Origin: Pseudomonas sp. SL4(2022)
GTDB lineage: Bacteria > Pseudomonadota > Gammaproteobacteria > Pseudomonadales > Pseudomonadaceae
NCBI RefSeq assembly: GCF_026625725.1
Contig: NZ_CP113060.1
Span: forward strand, 1,370,001-1,434,000
Length of the DNA: 64,000 bases
Direction of reading: 5' to 3'
Position 1 is the stretch's first letter; each line of letters starts with the position of its first letter. The notes under the pieces were generated by a model, which ran no database searches, was not told the origin of the DNA, and worked only from the letters and a program-made list of their open reading frames with translations. The position numbers were made by a program, and so were the translations under genes. This document shows, one piece after another, positions 26,615 through 35,997 of this stretch.

Positions 26615-27733
26615 CTAACCGCGCGACAGCCGTTTACCCACCTCTATGATGGGTTTCTCGATAAATACGTGGGTGAGTTGACCAACCAGCAGTGTCGCCA
26701 GCCCTGCACCCAGAACGACCAGCCAGCCCAATGGCTGACTCAATTCCAGATAGGGGAAGAGCTTGCCAAAACATGCCAGCACGAAAGGATGAGAAAGGTA
26801 GATCGAATACGACGCGTCGCCAGCACGCACCAAACCATCACGCACACTCGGCATGCGCCCCGAGGCACGGATACGCTTTTCACGATTGAGTAATGCCAGC
26901 AGGAACATTGCGTAGGCACCACCGAACAACAGCACCCGTAGCGGCTGCTCGCGATTGATGGTGCCCGAGTCAGCAGCCACAGCAGCGGCCGCCACCAGCA
27001 CCACGCCGAGCACGCAAGGTAGTAGCCAGCCCGAATAGTCGCTGGTCGACCAGAAGCGGTAGATACAGGCACCCATCGCGAACTGTGCGATATACAGCGA
27101 CAGGATGTGGAAATCCCAGAAATCCACGCCCGAATACTCACGCAGTAACCACTTAGCAAAAGCCAGCACCGACATCAGCACCAGCACCGAGGCAAGCCAG
27201 TTGTATGTCAGAAAGCGCGCTACCAGAAAAACCGTGGCGTAGAACACCAACTCATGCTCAATAGTCCAGCCGACAAAAAGAATCGGCAGATCCGCTTGCG
27301 GCAACATCAACAATGACTGGGCAACTGACCACCAGTCATGCTCGCCAGAGCCCATGGTCATCGCCGGATTGAATAACCATAAGGCGACCACCAGGCTGGT
27401 GAAGAAGAAATACATCGGAAAAATCCGGATAAACCGGCTGATCAGCCAACGGCGCGGCTTGAAAGGGGTGGTGAAGGTTATGTAAGTCATGATGAAGCCG
27501 CTGATCACGAAAAACATATCCGGGGCCGAATAGCCGATATTGAGCGCGTAGGCACTATGAAAGTCGGCCCAGCCAGGCAGCTTGCGGGCAATGTCCTCAA
27601 CATGCACCAGCAGCACCATAAGCACCGCCACACCGCGCAGGCGCTGCACACTCAACAGTTCGCCAGCATGCACAACCGGCTTGGCCAATGCCTTGCTATA
27701 GACGCTGGCGAACTCTCGGAAAATGGCCGTCAT
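26615..27733 (-). CDS. Membrane acyltransferase, family 3 (PslL/OafA type)
   Basis: 372 residues with about ten membrane helices. The N-terminal LRGVAVLMVLLVHVEDIARKL includes the catalytic His typical of Acyltransferase_3, and FFVISGFIMTYI and FVGWTIEHELVFY are the other family landmarks. It probably adds acetyl or another acyl group to the polysaccharide or its lipid-linked unit. P. aeruginosa psl also ends with such a gene. A 105-base gap separates it from the glycosyltransferase upstream, the largest in this half of the operon. Confidence 0.9.
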   Translation of the reverse strand: MTAIFREFASVYSKALAKPVVHAGELLSVQRLRGVAVLMVLLVHVEDIARKLPGWADFHSAYALNIGYSAPDMFFVISGFIMTYITFTTPFKPRRWLISRFIRIFPMYFFFTSLVVALWLFNPAMTMGSGEHDWWSVAQSLLMLPQADLPILFVGWTIEHELVFYATVFLVARFLTYNWLASVLVLMSVLAFAKWLLREYSGVDFWDFHILSLYIAQFAMGACIYRFWSTSDYSGWLLPCVLGVVLVAAAAVAADSGTINREQPLRVLLFGGAYAMFLLALLNREKRIRASGRMPSVRDGLVRAGDASYSIYLSHPFVLACFGKLFPYLELSQPLGWLVVLGAGLATLLVGQLTHVFIEKPIIEVGKRLSRG

Positions 27734-27838
27734 GGCGATCCCGGCAGCAACAGCTGTCCTTTACCGAGGCAACCTTGCCCGAACACTATCCCGTCAATTG
27801 ATCGACTTGGCAGCATCTTCACTCTCCTTGGCCCCTGT

Positions 27839-29095
27839 TCACTTACACGCCTCAACAAGCACTGGACCGGCCTGCTGAGGACTTGCCAGAACATCCCGAT
27901 AAAGCTGTTGCAGCTGATCGACATGGCGACTACGGCAATGCTGCTGCGCGACCAGTTCCCGTGCTGCGCGGCCGAGGGCCAGCAAATCAACATGCCCATC
28001 CAGGGCTCGCTGGAGACCCTGTGCCAGCGCCGCCACAGAAACCGCAGCCGCCTGCAACCCGGTTTTACCGTCGTGCACATAGTCGGCAATGCCACCGACC
28101 GCAAAGGCCAGGACTGGCGTTTCAAATGACATGGCTTCAATACCAACCAGGGGACCCGGGTCATCCCACACCGATGGCAACACGAACAGATCTGCCGCGC
28201 GGTAATGGCCAGCCAACGCCTCCTGCGGTAACCACTCAATAAAATCGATATACCCGGCAATGCCGTAGCGCTGGGCCATGGCTTTGGCAACCGCCAAGCG
28301 CGGACCAGACGAAATAGCGCTCAGGCGCCAATCACCCCGCACCTGTGCAAGGGCCTTGATTAACACTTCAAGGCCTTTGCCCTTGACCGCCTGACCGGTA
28401 AATAACAGGCGCAATGGACGCTCACGACCAGGCACGCCTGTCGCCTTGGCTTCACCCATCGAGGCCAACCCCTGGGCTTGCTGATCAAACCGGCTGAAAT
28501 AAGGCACCACTTGTACGCGTGCATTTTCAAAGCCGTTAACCAGCAGCACTCGACGCATATGCTGACTACCGACAACGGCACCCGAGAATCCTTGATAGAG
28601 GTCTCTTTCAGCCATTTTTGCTGGCAGATTCTGCAGCCCAGGCACTCGACTACCGGGCTTTGGGGCACCGATCAAACAGCCCTGCGTAATGCAGGACCAG
28701 CCCAACGCACGCGGGCAACGATCGCCGGGGAAACGCCGACGACCACGACGCAAGCACATCGAGGTGTAGTCATGAAACGAGCGCAGCAAAGGAATCCCCA
28801 ACGACGGCAGGGCCTGCAAAAGCGGCAAGACACTGCATAAATGTACGTGCAGTACATCGGCACGCCAGCTACGAATCGCCTGCAGGCTCTGCATCAGGTC
28901 ATAGGGATGGTCAAAACCCTGCGGGCTGAGCGCCAGCAACTCAACCCCCCGGCAATCCAAGTACTCCGGCACCACCCCACCGCCATGCGCCAGAGCCACC
29001 TGGTCACCACGCTCACTCAAGGCCCTGGCCAACTCCAGCACGTAGTTCGGCAAGCCACCAATAGACAGCGTCTCGACCAGCAATAACACCCTCAT
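27839..29095 (-). CDS. Glycosyltransferase family 4
   Basis: 418 residues, GT-B fold. The N-terminal glycine loop VETLSIGGLPNYVLELARAL and the C-terminal nucleotide-sugar site PSVWDDPGPLVGIEAMSFETPVLAFAVGGIADYV are clear. Four cysteines at 114, 127, 135 and 140 (MCLRRGRR...DRCP...SCITQGC) form a patch seen in some EPS GT4 enzymes and could bind a metal. It probably adds one sugar to the repeat unit on the cytoplasmic face. Sugar donor unknown. It overlaps the polymerase gene by ATGA. Confidence 0.9.
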   Translation of the reverse strand: MRVLLLVETLSIGGLPNYVLELARALSERGDQVALAHGGGVVPEYLDCRGVELLALSPQGFDHPYDLMQSLQAIRSWRADVLHVHLCSVLPLLQALPSLGIPLLRSFHDYTSMCLRRGRRRFPGDRCPRALGWSCITQGCLIGAPKPGSRVPGLQNLPAKMAERDLYQGFSGAVVGSQHMRRVLLVNGFENARVQVVPYFSRFDQQAQGLASMGEAKATGVPGRERPLRLLFTGQAVKGKGLEVLIKALAQVRGDWRLSAISSGPRLAVAKAMAQRYGIAGYIDFIEWLPQEALAGHYRAADLFVLPSVWDDPGPLVGIEAMSFETPVLAFAVGGIADYVHDGKTGLQAAAVSVAALAQGLQRALDGHVDLLALGRAARELVAQQHCRSRHVDQLQQLYRDVLASPQQAGPVLVEACK

Positions 29096-30554
29096 CGTGC
29101 GTCCTCATGCACAGTTACAGCCATGCCCACAGCCGCCGCATCTGGATTGCTCAGCCCCAAAGACAGGAGCAGCACCAGCAGGAAATGCATGTTCTGCAAC
29201 AGCAGCATGTCGACCATGGCGAACACCATGTAAGCCGCCAGGGTGCCGATAGCCGCCAGAGTAAAAACCGATGAATTATCCTGTTGGCGCCCCCGCCAAC
29301 GCTTTAATAAATGCCGGGCCATCATCAGCAAGAACGCCAGGTAGGCCAGCAGGCCGAACAGACCGGTGCCGGCAAGAATTTCCAGGTAGGTGTTATGGGC
29401 ATGCAGCGAGGGATAACCTAACTCAACGTTGAGCCACACCTCGCGGGAGAAAAACTCATCGCGGAAGTTGCCCAACCCCACACCAAATAGTGGGTTTTCT
29501 TGAAACACCTCAAGGGCTACCCCCCAGATAATCAGCCGATCAAGCACCGCCTCCGGACGGCCAGGAACCAGCCCGGCAATACTGCCATCCCAATTTGGCA
29601 ACATGGCCACAGTCAGTACGATGACCAGTGCAGCGATACCGCCAACCAGCACCAACCAGCGCCACAGCGCTGGCCGCATGACCAACAACATGACCAGCAG
29701 CAAAGCCAGACCGCCGAGTAAGCCGCCGCGAGACTTGGTTGCCGCAAGCCCGGCCAGACAGATCAGTAGGCATAACCCGGCCAGCAGGCGCATGCCGGGC
29801 CGTGGCGCACGGAAAAGAAAGGCAATGGCCACACTCATGCTCATCACCAGATACATAGCCAAGCCCTGCGCGCCACCAAACGCACTGCCGGCCCGCCCGG
29901 AAATATCAAAGGTGTGGCGAATTTGCGCCATGTCTCCTTCAGGGATCGGCACGGGGATCCCCAGCATGCCGGTCAGACGCGTACCATTGCTAGCAAGCTC
30001 ATACAAGCCATCGATGGCAAACAGGCAAGGCACCAACAGCATGGTTACCGCGGCAAAACGCCAGAAACGCTCATCCGGACGAAATACCAACAGCAACATG
30101 GGGAGCACGACAAACCACTCAACGATGCGCAGCACCTGTTTCAAGCTGCTGCCTTGGGCAATCGAACCGATCTGAGCCAACAGATTGGCCAGAAGAAACG
30201 GCAGAATGGCCCATACAACGATAGGCACCCGGATGTCCTGAAATAGCGGCGCTTGCTCGCGCTGCAGCATCAACAACCAGAGCCCCCCCAGACCACCAGC
30301 AGCCCGTCCGCCGCGTTTAGAGGTAGACCGGCAAGGCTTTTCTGGATGGGAATGGCCAGACTGATCACAAACAATACCAGCAGATACTGCGGCTGCTTGC
30401 TCAGCAGCAGGCAACCGCCCAGGGAAGCTGCAAGCACCATACCCGGCAAGGGATAGAGCACGGTCAACAAAGCCATAACAAAGCCCAACGGCACGGCCAA
30501 TACCACGCCCCGCCAGCTCAGGCTGGCCGGCTGCAGCAGTGACTTAAGCACCAT
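29092..30554 (-). pseudogene. O-antigen ligase/polymerase-like membrane protein (Wzy/PslJ type), frameshifted
   Basis: The ATG at 30554 opens MVLKSLLQPASL and reads hydrophobic helices to AADGLLVVWGG, then hits TGA just after a G7 run (plus-strand C7 at 30283-30289). Adding one G restores VVWGGLWLLMLQREQAPLF and stays open to 29092, giving about 487 residues with roughly eleven helices. The Wzy_C signature YPSLHAHNTYLEILAGTGLFGLLAYLAF is intact downstream. It should polymerise or ligate the repeat unit in the periplasm. The operon around it is intact and well conserved, so a base-calling error or a phase-variable G tract is as likely as true loss. It overlaps the upstream GT2 stop by 11 bases. 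Confidence 0.82.
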
Positions 30555-31500
30555 GCCTATCCACCTTGACGAAGGGGTTTAGCGCCATCACCTGGAGGTT
30601 AGCTCGCAGCAAGGCGAGGGCTGCCGGACGCTGCTGCGGTCGTATGCAACGCAGCAGCAAACGCAAGCTGGCGAACAGCATGGCGAGATCGGTCAAACCC
30701 TTGAGCAGAAGTAGCTCGGCAATACTGCGGTGCTTGCGGTACAAGCGATAACGGCTGCGGCGCAGCTCATAACGCATACGCAGGGCCGTACTGCTGAGTT
30801 CGAGCTGAGCCCGTCTCCCACTCGGTGCCCGCCCGGATGACTTACCGCCGTGGTGCAATACACGCAACTGCGGCAGCAACCATAACTGCCAGCCCTTACT
30901 ACGCGCCCTCACACACCAGTCGACATCCTCGTCATACATAAAAAAACCATCGTCGAGCAGCCCCACATTGCCCAGCAATTCACCGCGCAGCAGCATGCAG
31001 GCACCGTGCAAACGCTCTAGAGCCAAAGGCTCGGTGTGCCCTGCAGCGGGGTACTGCGGGCCATGCCAGGCGCGCCGAAACATTTCCGGCAGACTGGGGA
31101 AGCGGCTGGGGTAGTCCTGGTCAGCCCCGTCATCGGCATTCACCACCCGCGGGCTCACCACTCCCACCTGTGGATTTTGCTCCAGCGCCTGCAGCAGGCC
31201 ATCGAGCGTACCGGCCTCCACCAGCGCATCGCTATTGAGCAGCAACACATAATCACTGCGACAAGCGCGCAACGCTAAATTATTGCCTCCCGCAAACCCC
31301 AGGTTGGCACCTGCATCAATCAGCCGAACATCCGGGTGGGCCTGGGCAATCACCGATAAGCTGCCATCCTGAGATGCGTTATCGACTACCACGATATCCA
31401 GACGAGCACGCAGCGGAGCAAACCGCTTAAGCGAGTCGACACACTCGACGACCAATTGCGCGGTTTTGTAGTTGACGATAGAGACGGTCAAGCAACTCAT
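30544..31500 (-). CDS. Glycosyltransferase family 2 (rhamnosyltransferase-like)
   Basis: 318 residues from the ATG at 31500 (MSCLTVSIVNYKTAQLVVECV); longer in-frame starts run into the upstream epimerase gene. GT-A motifs are IVVVDNASQDGS, NLGFAGGNNLAL and the metal site VLLLNSDALVE. The C-terminal half has LHGACMLLR and FFMYDEDVDWCVRARSKG, which match the WbbL-type rhamnosyltransferase group. With rmlBACD next door, dTDP-L-rhamnose is a plausible donor. It starts two bases after the epimerase stop. Confidence 0.9.
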   Translation of the reverse strand: MSCLTVSIVNYKTAQLVVECVDSLKRFAPLRARLDIVVVDNASQDGSLSVIAQAHPDVRLIDAGANLGFAGGNNLALRACRSDYVLLLNSDALVEAGTLDGLLQALEQNPQVGVVSPRVVNADDGADQDYPSRFPSLPEMFRRAWHGPQYPAAGHTEPLALERLHGACMLLRGELLGNVGLLDDGFFMYDEDVDWCVRARSKGWQLWLLPQLRVLHHGGKSSGRAPSGRRAQLELSSTALRMRYELRRSRYRLYRKHRSIAELLLLKGLTDLAMLFASLRLLLRCIRPQQRPAALALLRANLQVMALNPFVKVDRHGA

Positions 31501-31501
31501 A

Positions 31502-32326
31502 TTAGGACTCCAACCCTGTTCGCATGCGCCGCCCCAAACCCAGGCAATAGTCACGCACGAACGCGGGGCTAACCCCGGCAAAGCCATAAGCCTCGCTAGC
31601 ACTGCGGATATCCAGCCAGAACGGGTCATATTCGCGAAGGTTGTTAACCAGCAACTCACCGCCGCCATACCCTTCGATCAACCACTGCGCGACCCGCCCA
31701 CAGGCCACCCCATGACCTGCGCCAAGATTGAACAAACCCGCCTGGGGCTGCTCGGCAATTCCCACCAATGCCTCGGCCAGAACCTCTACCGGTAGAAAGT
31801 CACGTTCTACGAAAGGGCTCATGTCCAGCACAATGCGCCCCTGGTCACGTAAGCTGGACATGGCCATGGCAAAGAAGCTACGCCGCCCCGGCACTGGCTC
31901 ATAACCGCAGACATTGCTCAGCCGCAGCACCGTCAGACGTTCGCCGAGCAATACGCGCAGCGCTTGCTCGCTGGTCCATTTGGCGCGGCCATACAGATTC
32001 AACGGCTGTGGCTGCAACGCTTCGTGCAATCGACCATCATGGCCGGCCGGGCCATACACCATCCGCGAGCTGAGCATCAGATAATGGACCTGAGGATGAC
32101 GCTGCAGCATGCTGGCCAAGTGCACATCGACATCACGGTCAGAGCTGTAAGGTTGTGCTTTCAGAGCGCTATCGAATGCGCAATTAATCAGACAGCCAAC
32201 CCCCTCCAACCATGCATCACTTGCCAAGGCGGCACTTCGGTCGATAAAGCGCCAACCCGCCGTTTGCGCCTGTGCGCGCAAGGCCTGACCAATAAAACCA
32301 GTGCCGCCCACCACAGCAATGCTCAT
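31502..32326 (-). CDS. NAD-dependent sugar epimerase/dehydratase (extended SDR)
   Basis: 274 residues. The Rossmann loop is VGGTGFIGQALRAQA (residues 5-19) and the catalytic pair is in LYGRAKWTSEQ. LMLSSRMVYGPAG supplies the active-site Ser region. It is short for the family and resembles RmlD/WcaG-type reductases and epimerases. The product sugar cannot be named. It overlaps the upstream GT2 gene by four bases. Presumably it supplies a nucleotide sugar for this polymer. Confidence 0.85.
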   Translation of the reverse strand: MSIAVVGGTGFIGQALRAQAQTAGWRFIDRSAALASDAWLEGVGCLINCAFDSALKAQPYSSDRDVDVHLASMLQRHPQVHYLMLSSRMVYGPAGHDGRLHEALQPQPLNLYGRAKWTSEQALRVLLGERLTVLRLSNVCGYEPVPGRRSFFAMAMSSLRDQGRIVLDMSPFVERDFLPVEVLAEALVGIAEQPQAGLFNLGAGHGVACGRVAQWLIEGYGGGELLVNNLREYDPFWLDIRSASEAYGFAGVSPAFVRDYCLGLGRRMRTGLES

Positions 32327-33264
32327 GACTCACTCCAGAAGAAAGCATGCATGCTCAAACGTCGACGCAGGCCCACTGGTAGGTATCGGTAACGCAATCC
32401 CAATGCGAAACCGCAGTACTTGCCGAAGGTGCGAATGAAAATACCCACCACCTCAGCCAAACGGCTATGTGCCCAGGCAGCGGCCAACTCAGCGCGTACA
32501 AACCGCAAGCCCTCTCCCGACGCGGCCAGGCGCACATTGCGCAGTTCATCATCCATTGCCATCAACGTACCGATATCGAAATAGCGCTTGAGCTCTTGCC
32601 ATACGCTGTAGTCATGGCTGTGCACGACACATGACAGTGGCTGATAAACCCGGGCATAGCCCCGTTGCAGCAGGCGCAGCGCCACCGCCATATCCTCCCC
32701 CAGTGGCAATCGCTCGGGAAAGCCGCCGACGTCCGCCAGAGCAGCACGTCGATAAGCCGCAAAAGAGTTGGAGCAATACACGGCCTTGATGCCGCGCGCC
32801 GGCAAGTCAGCCAACATGCTGCGCTCAGCTGTGGCCGGATAATTGAATTCACGGGCAAAGCGCTCCGACAGGCTGGCATTGCTGCGAGCCAATTGCCTGC
32901 CATACACCAGGGCAACAGCGTCATCCTCGAAGGGCTGTAGCAGGCACTCCAGCCAGTCAGTGCCGCTCGGACAGGCATCCTGCGTCAGATAAACCAGGAA
33001 CTCACTATCGGCACACAGCTGAAGAGCCAGATTACGCGTTTTCCCATGGCCAAATTCGCTGCGTTTGATGCTGTGTAACTGATGCCCGGCGGCAGTAATC
33101 AGCGCCGCACTGGCATCAGTGGACGACGAGTCGATAAACAGTACGCGATGCACGGTTTGAGGTAGCACCGCGAACGCGGCCAGCAAGGCAGGCAGGTAGT
33201 CCTGGGCATTCAAGGTCAGTACCACAACACTGGTACGCGCAAGGCGCTCTGTCATTTCAGAATG
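32323..33264 (-). CDS. Glycosyltransferase family 2 (PslC/rhamnosyltransferase-like)
   Basis: 313 residues from the ATG at 33264, which overlaps the upstream stop by eight bases; an ATG three codons further in is equally possible. GT-A motifs are VVVLTLNAQDYLPALL, VLFIDSSSTDAS and the metal-binding YLTQDACPSG. The middle holds YCSNSFAAYRRAALADVGGFPERLPLGEDMAVALRLLQRGY, with the conserved ED of GT2 acceptors. The basic C-terminus (LRYRYLPVGLRRRLS) may contact the membrane. Donor not determined. Confidence 0.9.
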   Translation of the reverse strand, partial: HSEMTERLARTSVVVLTLNAQDYLPALLAAFAVLPQTVHRVLFIDSSSTDASAALITAAGHQLHSIKRSEFGHGKTRNLALQLCADSEFLVYLTQDACPSGTDWLECLLQPFEDDAVALVYGRQLARSNASLSERFAREFNYPATAERSMLADLPARGIKAVYCSNSFAAYRRAALADVGGFPERLPLGEDMAVALRLLQRGYARVYQPLSCVVHSHDYSVWQELKRYFDIGTLMAMDDELRNVRLAASGEGLRFVRAELAAAWAHSRLAEVVGIFIRTFGKYCGFALGLRYRYLPVGLRRRLSMHAFFWSES

Positions 33265-34744
33265 CATTCTTGCCACCCAAACCACCGAACACGGTTTTCA
33301 GCACAATCCACAGGTCCAACTCAAGCGACCAGTTTTGGATGTAATGGATGTCGTAAGAAAAGCGCTCTGTCAGGTGCTCCTCGGTGAAGGTATTGCCACG
33401 CAAACCATTGACCTGAGCCCAACCGGTAATACCTGGCCGCACCTTGTAACGCTCAACAAAGTCCGCCACGACCGCTTCGTAGGTACGCTCACCGGCTTTA
33501 ACCCCTGGCGGATGAGGGCGCGGCCCTACCACCGACATATGCCCCAGCAATACGTTAATAAACTGCGGAAACTCGTCGAGACTGGTGCGCCGTAGAAAAT
33601 CGCCTACCCGTGTCACACGGCTATCACCGCGCTCCGTCAAGCGGATTTCCTTGCTCTCACCCAGCGGATCAAAGGTCATGCTGCGGAACTTGTAGATACC
33701 GAACAGCTGGTTGCGCAGACCATAGCGCTGCTGTTTGAACAACACTGGCCCCGACGACTCCAGTTTGATTGCCAGGGCAATCAGCAGACCGAACGGCAAA
33801 AACACCAACAAGGCACATGCCGCAAAAGCTATATCAAACAGCCGCTTGACCAGGCGACCTTCCACCGGTAACCGATTCATGCCAAGCAACATCATTTTAT
33901 GCGGCCCCTGCTTGGGCCAGCGGGCAAACGTATGACGCAACACCGGCACTTCCGGAGCCAGATAAACGCTGCCCAACTGAGCGCGCAGAAGACTGGCCAG
34001 TTCATTAACCCGCGCCCCTGCACTGTTAGGCAGGGCAATCACAACGCCATCGATGTCTCTGGGCAGGCACCCCAGCTCAGCCGTACTGGCCAGCAAAGGA
34101 ACAGGCAAGATCGCCGGATCGATCCGCGACTGACGGTCCTCAATAAACCCAATCACGTCTATATCCGGCTCATGCTGGGCCATATGCTGAACAATGATCA
34201 CGCCCTGCTCACCAGCTCCCACTACCACCAGCCGCGTCTTACGCGCCCAGCGATGTGCAAACCGCTGCAACAAAAGGCGGCCAAGCAGCGCGAGTAACAG
34301 TAATAACGAAAAGAGTCCGAAGAGTAGCGGCGGCGGCAACAATGGTCGGCCGGCCAGCAGCAAAAGCACTTGCAACAGGCCGATGGCCAATACAACGTTA
34401 AGCAATGCACTAACCACCAGCAGCGCCCGCGCCACCGTTGGCTGGCCCAGACTTTTGTAGGCCCGCACAGGCATACAGGCGAAAAACACACCTAGGAAAA
34501 CACCCCAGAACCGCCAGTCGCTCGGCACCTCAAGCCCCGCCAGCACGCACAGCCCGCAGCCGACTGCGACAGCTAACACGCCACAAAGCCCGTGTATCGC
34601 CCGCAATAGCAGCAACTCCACCCGCAACATCGCAGCCGCGTCGAAACGTCGTACGGAATGCCCAGACGCAGACCCTTTACGCCGGCGAAACTGCCTCAGG
34701 CGCTCACGCGAAAAACGCTCCGGCGCTTCACTCGAACCTATCAT
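33257..34744 (-). CDS. Undecaprenyl-phosphate sugar-1-phosphate transferase (WcaJ/PslA type)
   Basis: 495 residues. Four or five N-terminal membrane helices (about residues 40-165) precede a Rossmann-like CoA-binding_3 domain (VVVGAGEQGVIIVQHMAQHE) and a C-terminal bacterial sugar-transferase domain. The last has one re-entrant helix and the motifs LESSGPVLFKQQRYGLRNQLF, FRSM, RRTSLDEFPQFINVL and VGPRPHPPG. It ends GGLGGKNAF as WcaJ-like glucose-1-phosphate transferases often do. It starts the repeat unit by moving hexose-1-phosphate, probably glucose, onto the lipid carrier. Confidence 0.93.
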   Translation of the reverse strand: MIGSSEAPERFSRERLRQFRRRKGSASGHSVRRFDAAAMLRVELLLLRAIHGLCGVLAVAVGCGLCVLAGLEVPSDWRFWGVFLGVFFACMPVRAYKSLGQPTVARALLVVSALLNVVLAIGLLQVLLLLAGRPLLPPPLLFGLFSLLLLLALLGRLLLQRFAHRWARKTRLVVVGAGEQGVIIVQHMAQHEPDIDVIGFIEDRQSRIDPAILPVPLLASTAELGCLPRDIDGVVIALPNSAGARVNELASLLRAQLGSVYLAPEVPVLRHTFARWPKQGPHKMMLLGMNRLPVEGRLVKRLFDIAFAACALLVFLPFGLLIALAIKLESSGPVLFKQQRYGLRNQLFGIYKFRSMTFDPLGESKEIRLTERGDSRVTRVGDFLRRTSLDEFPQFINVLLGHMSVVGPRPHPPGVKAGERTYEAVVADFVERYKVRPGITGWAQVNGLRGNTFTEEHLTERFSYDIHYIQNWSLELDLWIVLKTVFGGLGGKNAF

Positions 34745-34800
34745 CTTGCCTCCGTTGCATATGCCTTCCCTGAGCCCAACACCTACCCGATTTCGCTCAA

Positions 34801-35841
34801 TCAGGTATTTGCCTCAAGACTCAGATCAGACAATGCAGCGCCAGGCACAGCCAATTGCAGCGGGATGGGCGCATCTGCAACACCAAACAACTCGCCATAG
34901 CGATCCAGATTACTGGCATACCAATCAGCCAGCATGCCAAGGTCATCGCGCAAGCTGTGTTGAGGCCGCCACCCCATTGCCTCGAGTTTGGCCCAGGAGA
35001 TCGAGTAGCGGGCATCGTTGAAGGGACGATCCGCCACAAAATCTACAACCTCATCGACTCCACGACCAAAAAAGTCGCAGATCAATTCAGCCATTTGCAA
35101 GTTGGTATATTCCTCGCACGTACCAATGTTGTAGGTCTCGCCTACCTTTCCGCGCTCGGCAATGAACAACACAGCACGGGCAAAATCCCTCGTACTGAGG
35201 TAGTGCCGACGGTTACTGCCATTGCCATGCAAAGGCAGACGACGCCCCGTCAGCATGTGGCAAATGAACCGAGGAATGATCTTTTCCGGAAACTGGCGAA
35301 TGCCATATAGGTTGTTTGCCCGGATAACCACGATTGGCTCGTGATACGACTGAATGTAACCACGCAGAATCATCTCTGCAGCAGCCTTGGAGGATGAGTA
35401 GGGATTGGTCGGACGCAGCACATCGTCTTCGACCGCTGCACCATCCATCACCTCACCGTAAACCTCATCAGTGCTGACATGCACCACCTTGGCCACACGC
35501 TCCTGGCGGCACGCTTCCATCAAACTGTGGGTACCCAAAACATTGGTTCGGGTGAACTCCAACGAGTTGCCAAATGAATTATCCACATGACTTTCGGCAG
35601 CGGCATGGATCACCAGAGTTGCACCTTTTACCGCCCTGCAGCAGAACTCCAGATCGGCAACATCGCCCACCAGCAACTGCACCCGATTGGAGAAAACATG
35701 ATGGGAAATATTTCTTACATCACCGGCATAAGTCATTTTATCCAGCACCACAATGCGCGCATCCGGATATTGCAAACAGGCCTCATCAACAATATGTGAA
35801 CCCGCGAACCCTGCACCGCCCGTAATCACTATTTTGCGCAT
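34801..35841 (-). CDS. dTDP-glucose 4,6-dehydratase-like NAD-dependent epimerase/dehydratase
   Basis: 346 residues from the ATG at 35841 (MRKIVITGGAGFAGSHIVDEA). The Rossmann loop GGAGFAGSH, HVSTDEVYGEV and the YSSSKAAAEM catalytic pair are those of RmlB-type dehydratases. It is clearly different from the rmlB at 37.6 kb (shorter, FAG rather than FIG in the loop, LYGIRQFPEKIIPRF). It may make a second 4-keto sugar or be a diverged RmlB paralog. Between its start and wzx is an AT-rich 156-base gap. It belongs to the leftward EPS operon. Confidence 0.88.
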   Translation of the reverse strand: MRKIVITGGAGFAGSHIVDEACLQYPDARIVVLDKMTYAGDVRNISHHVFSNRVQLLVGDVADLEFCCRAVKGATLVIHAAAESHVDNSFGNSLEFTRTNVLGTHSLMEACRQERVAKVVHVSTDEVYGEVMDGAAVEDDVLRPTNPYSSSKAAAEMILRGYIQSYHEPIVVIRANNLYGIRQFPEKIIPRFICHMLTGRRLPLHGNGSNRRHYLSTRDFARAVLFIAERGKVGETYNIGTCEEYTNLQMAELICDFFGRGVDEVVDFVADRPFNDARYSISWAKLEAMGWRPQHSLRDDLGMLADWYASNLDRYGELFGVADAPIPLQLAVPGAALSDLSLEANT

Positions 35842-35997
35842 ATTAAATCCCTCTCCGAACCCACCAGGACGAGTGCACACCCGCCTCTATAAGTAAAAAT
35901 CCTTTTCAGAACAAAGAATTAATTATTCAAAGCAATTGATCCGCCAACGGTCTCCGCTCTAATAAAAATTGACGTCAAATTATTATCAGACTCACAC

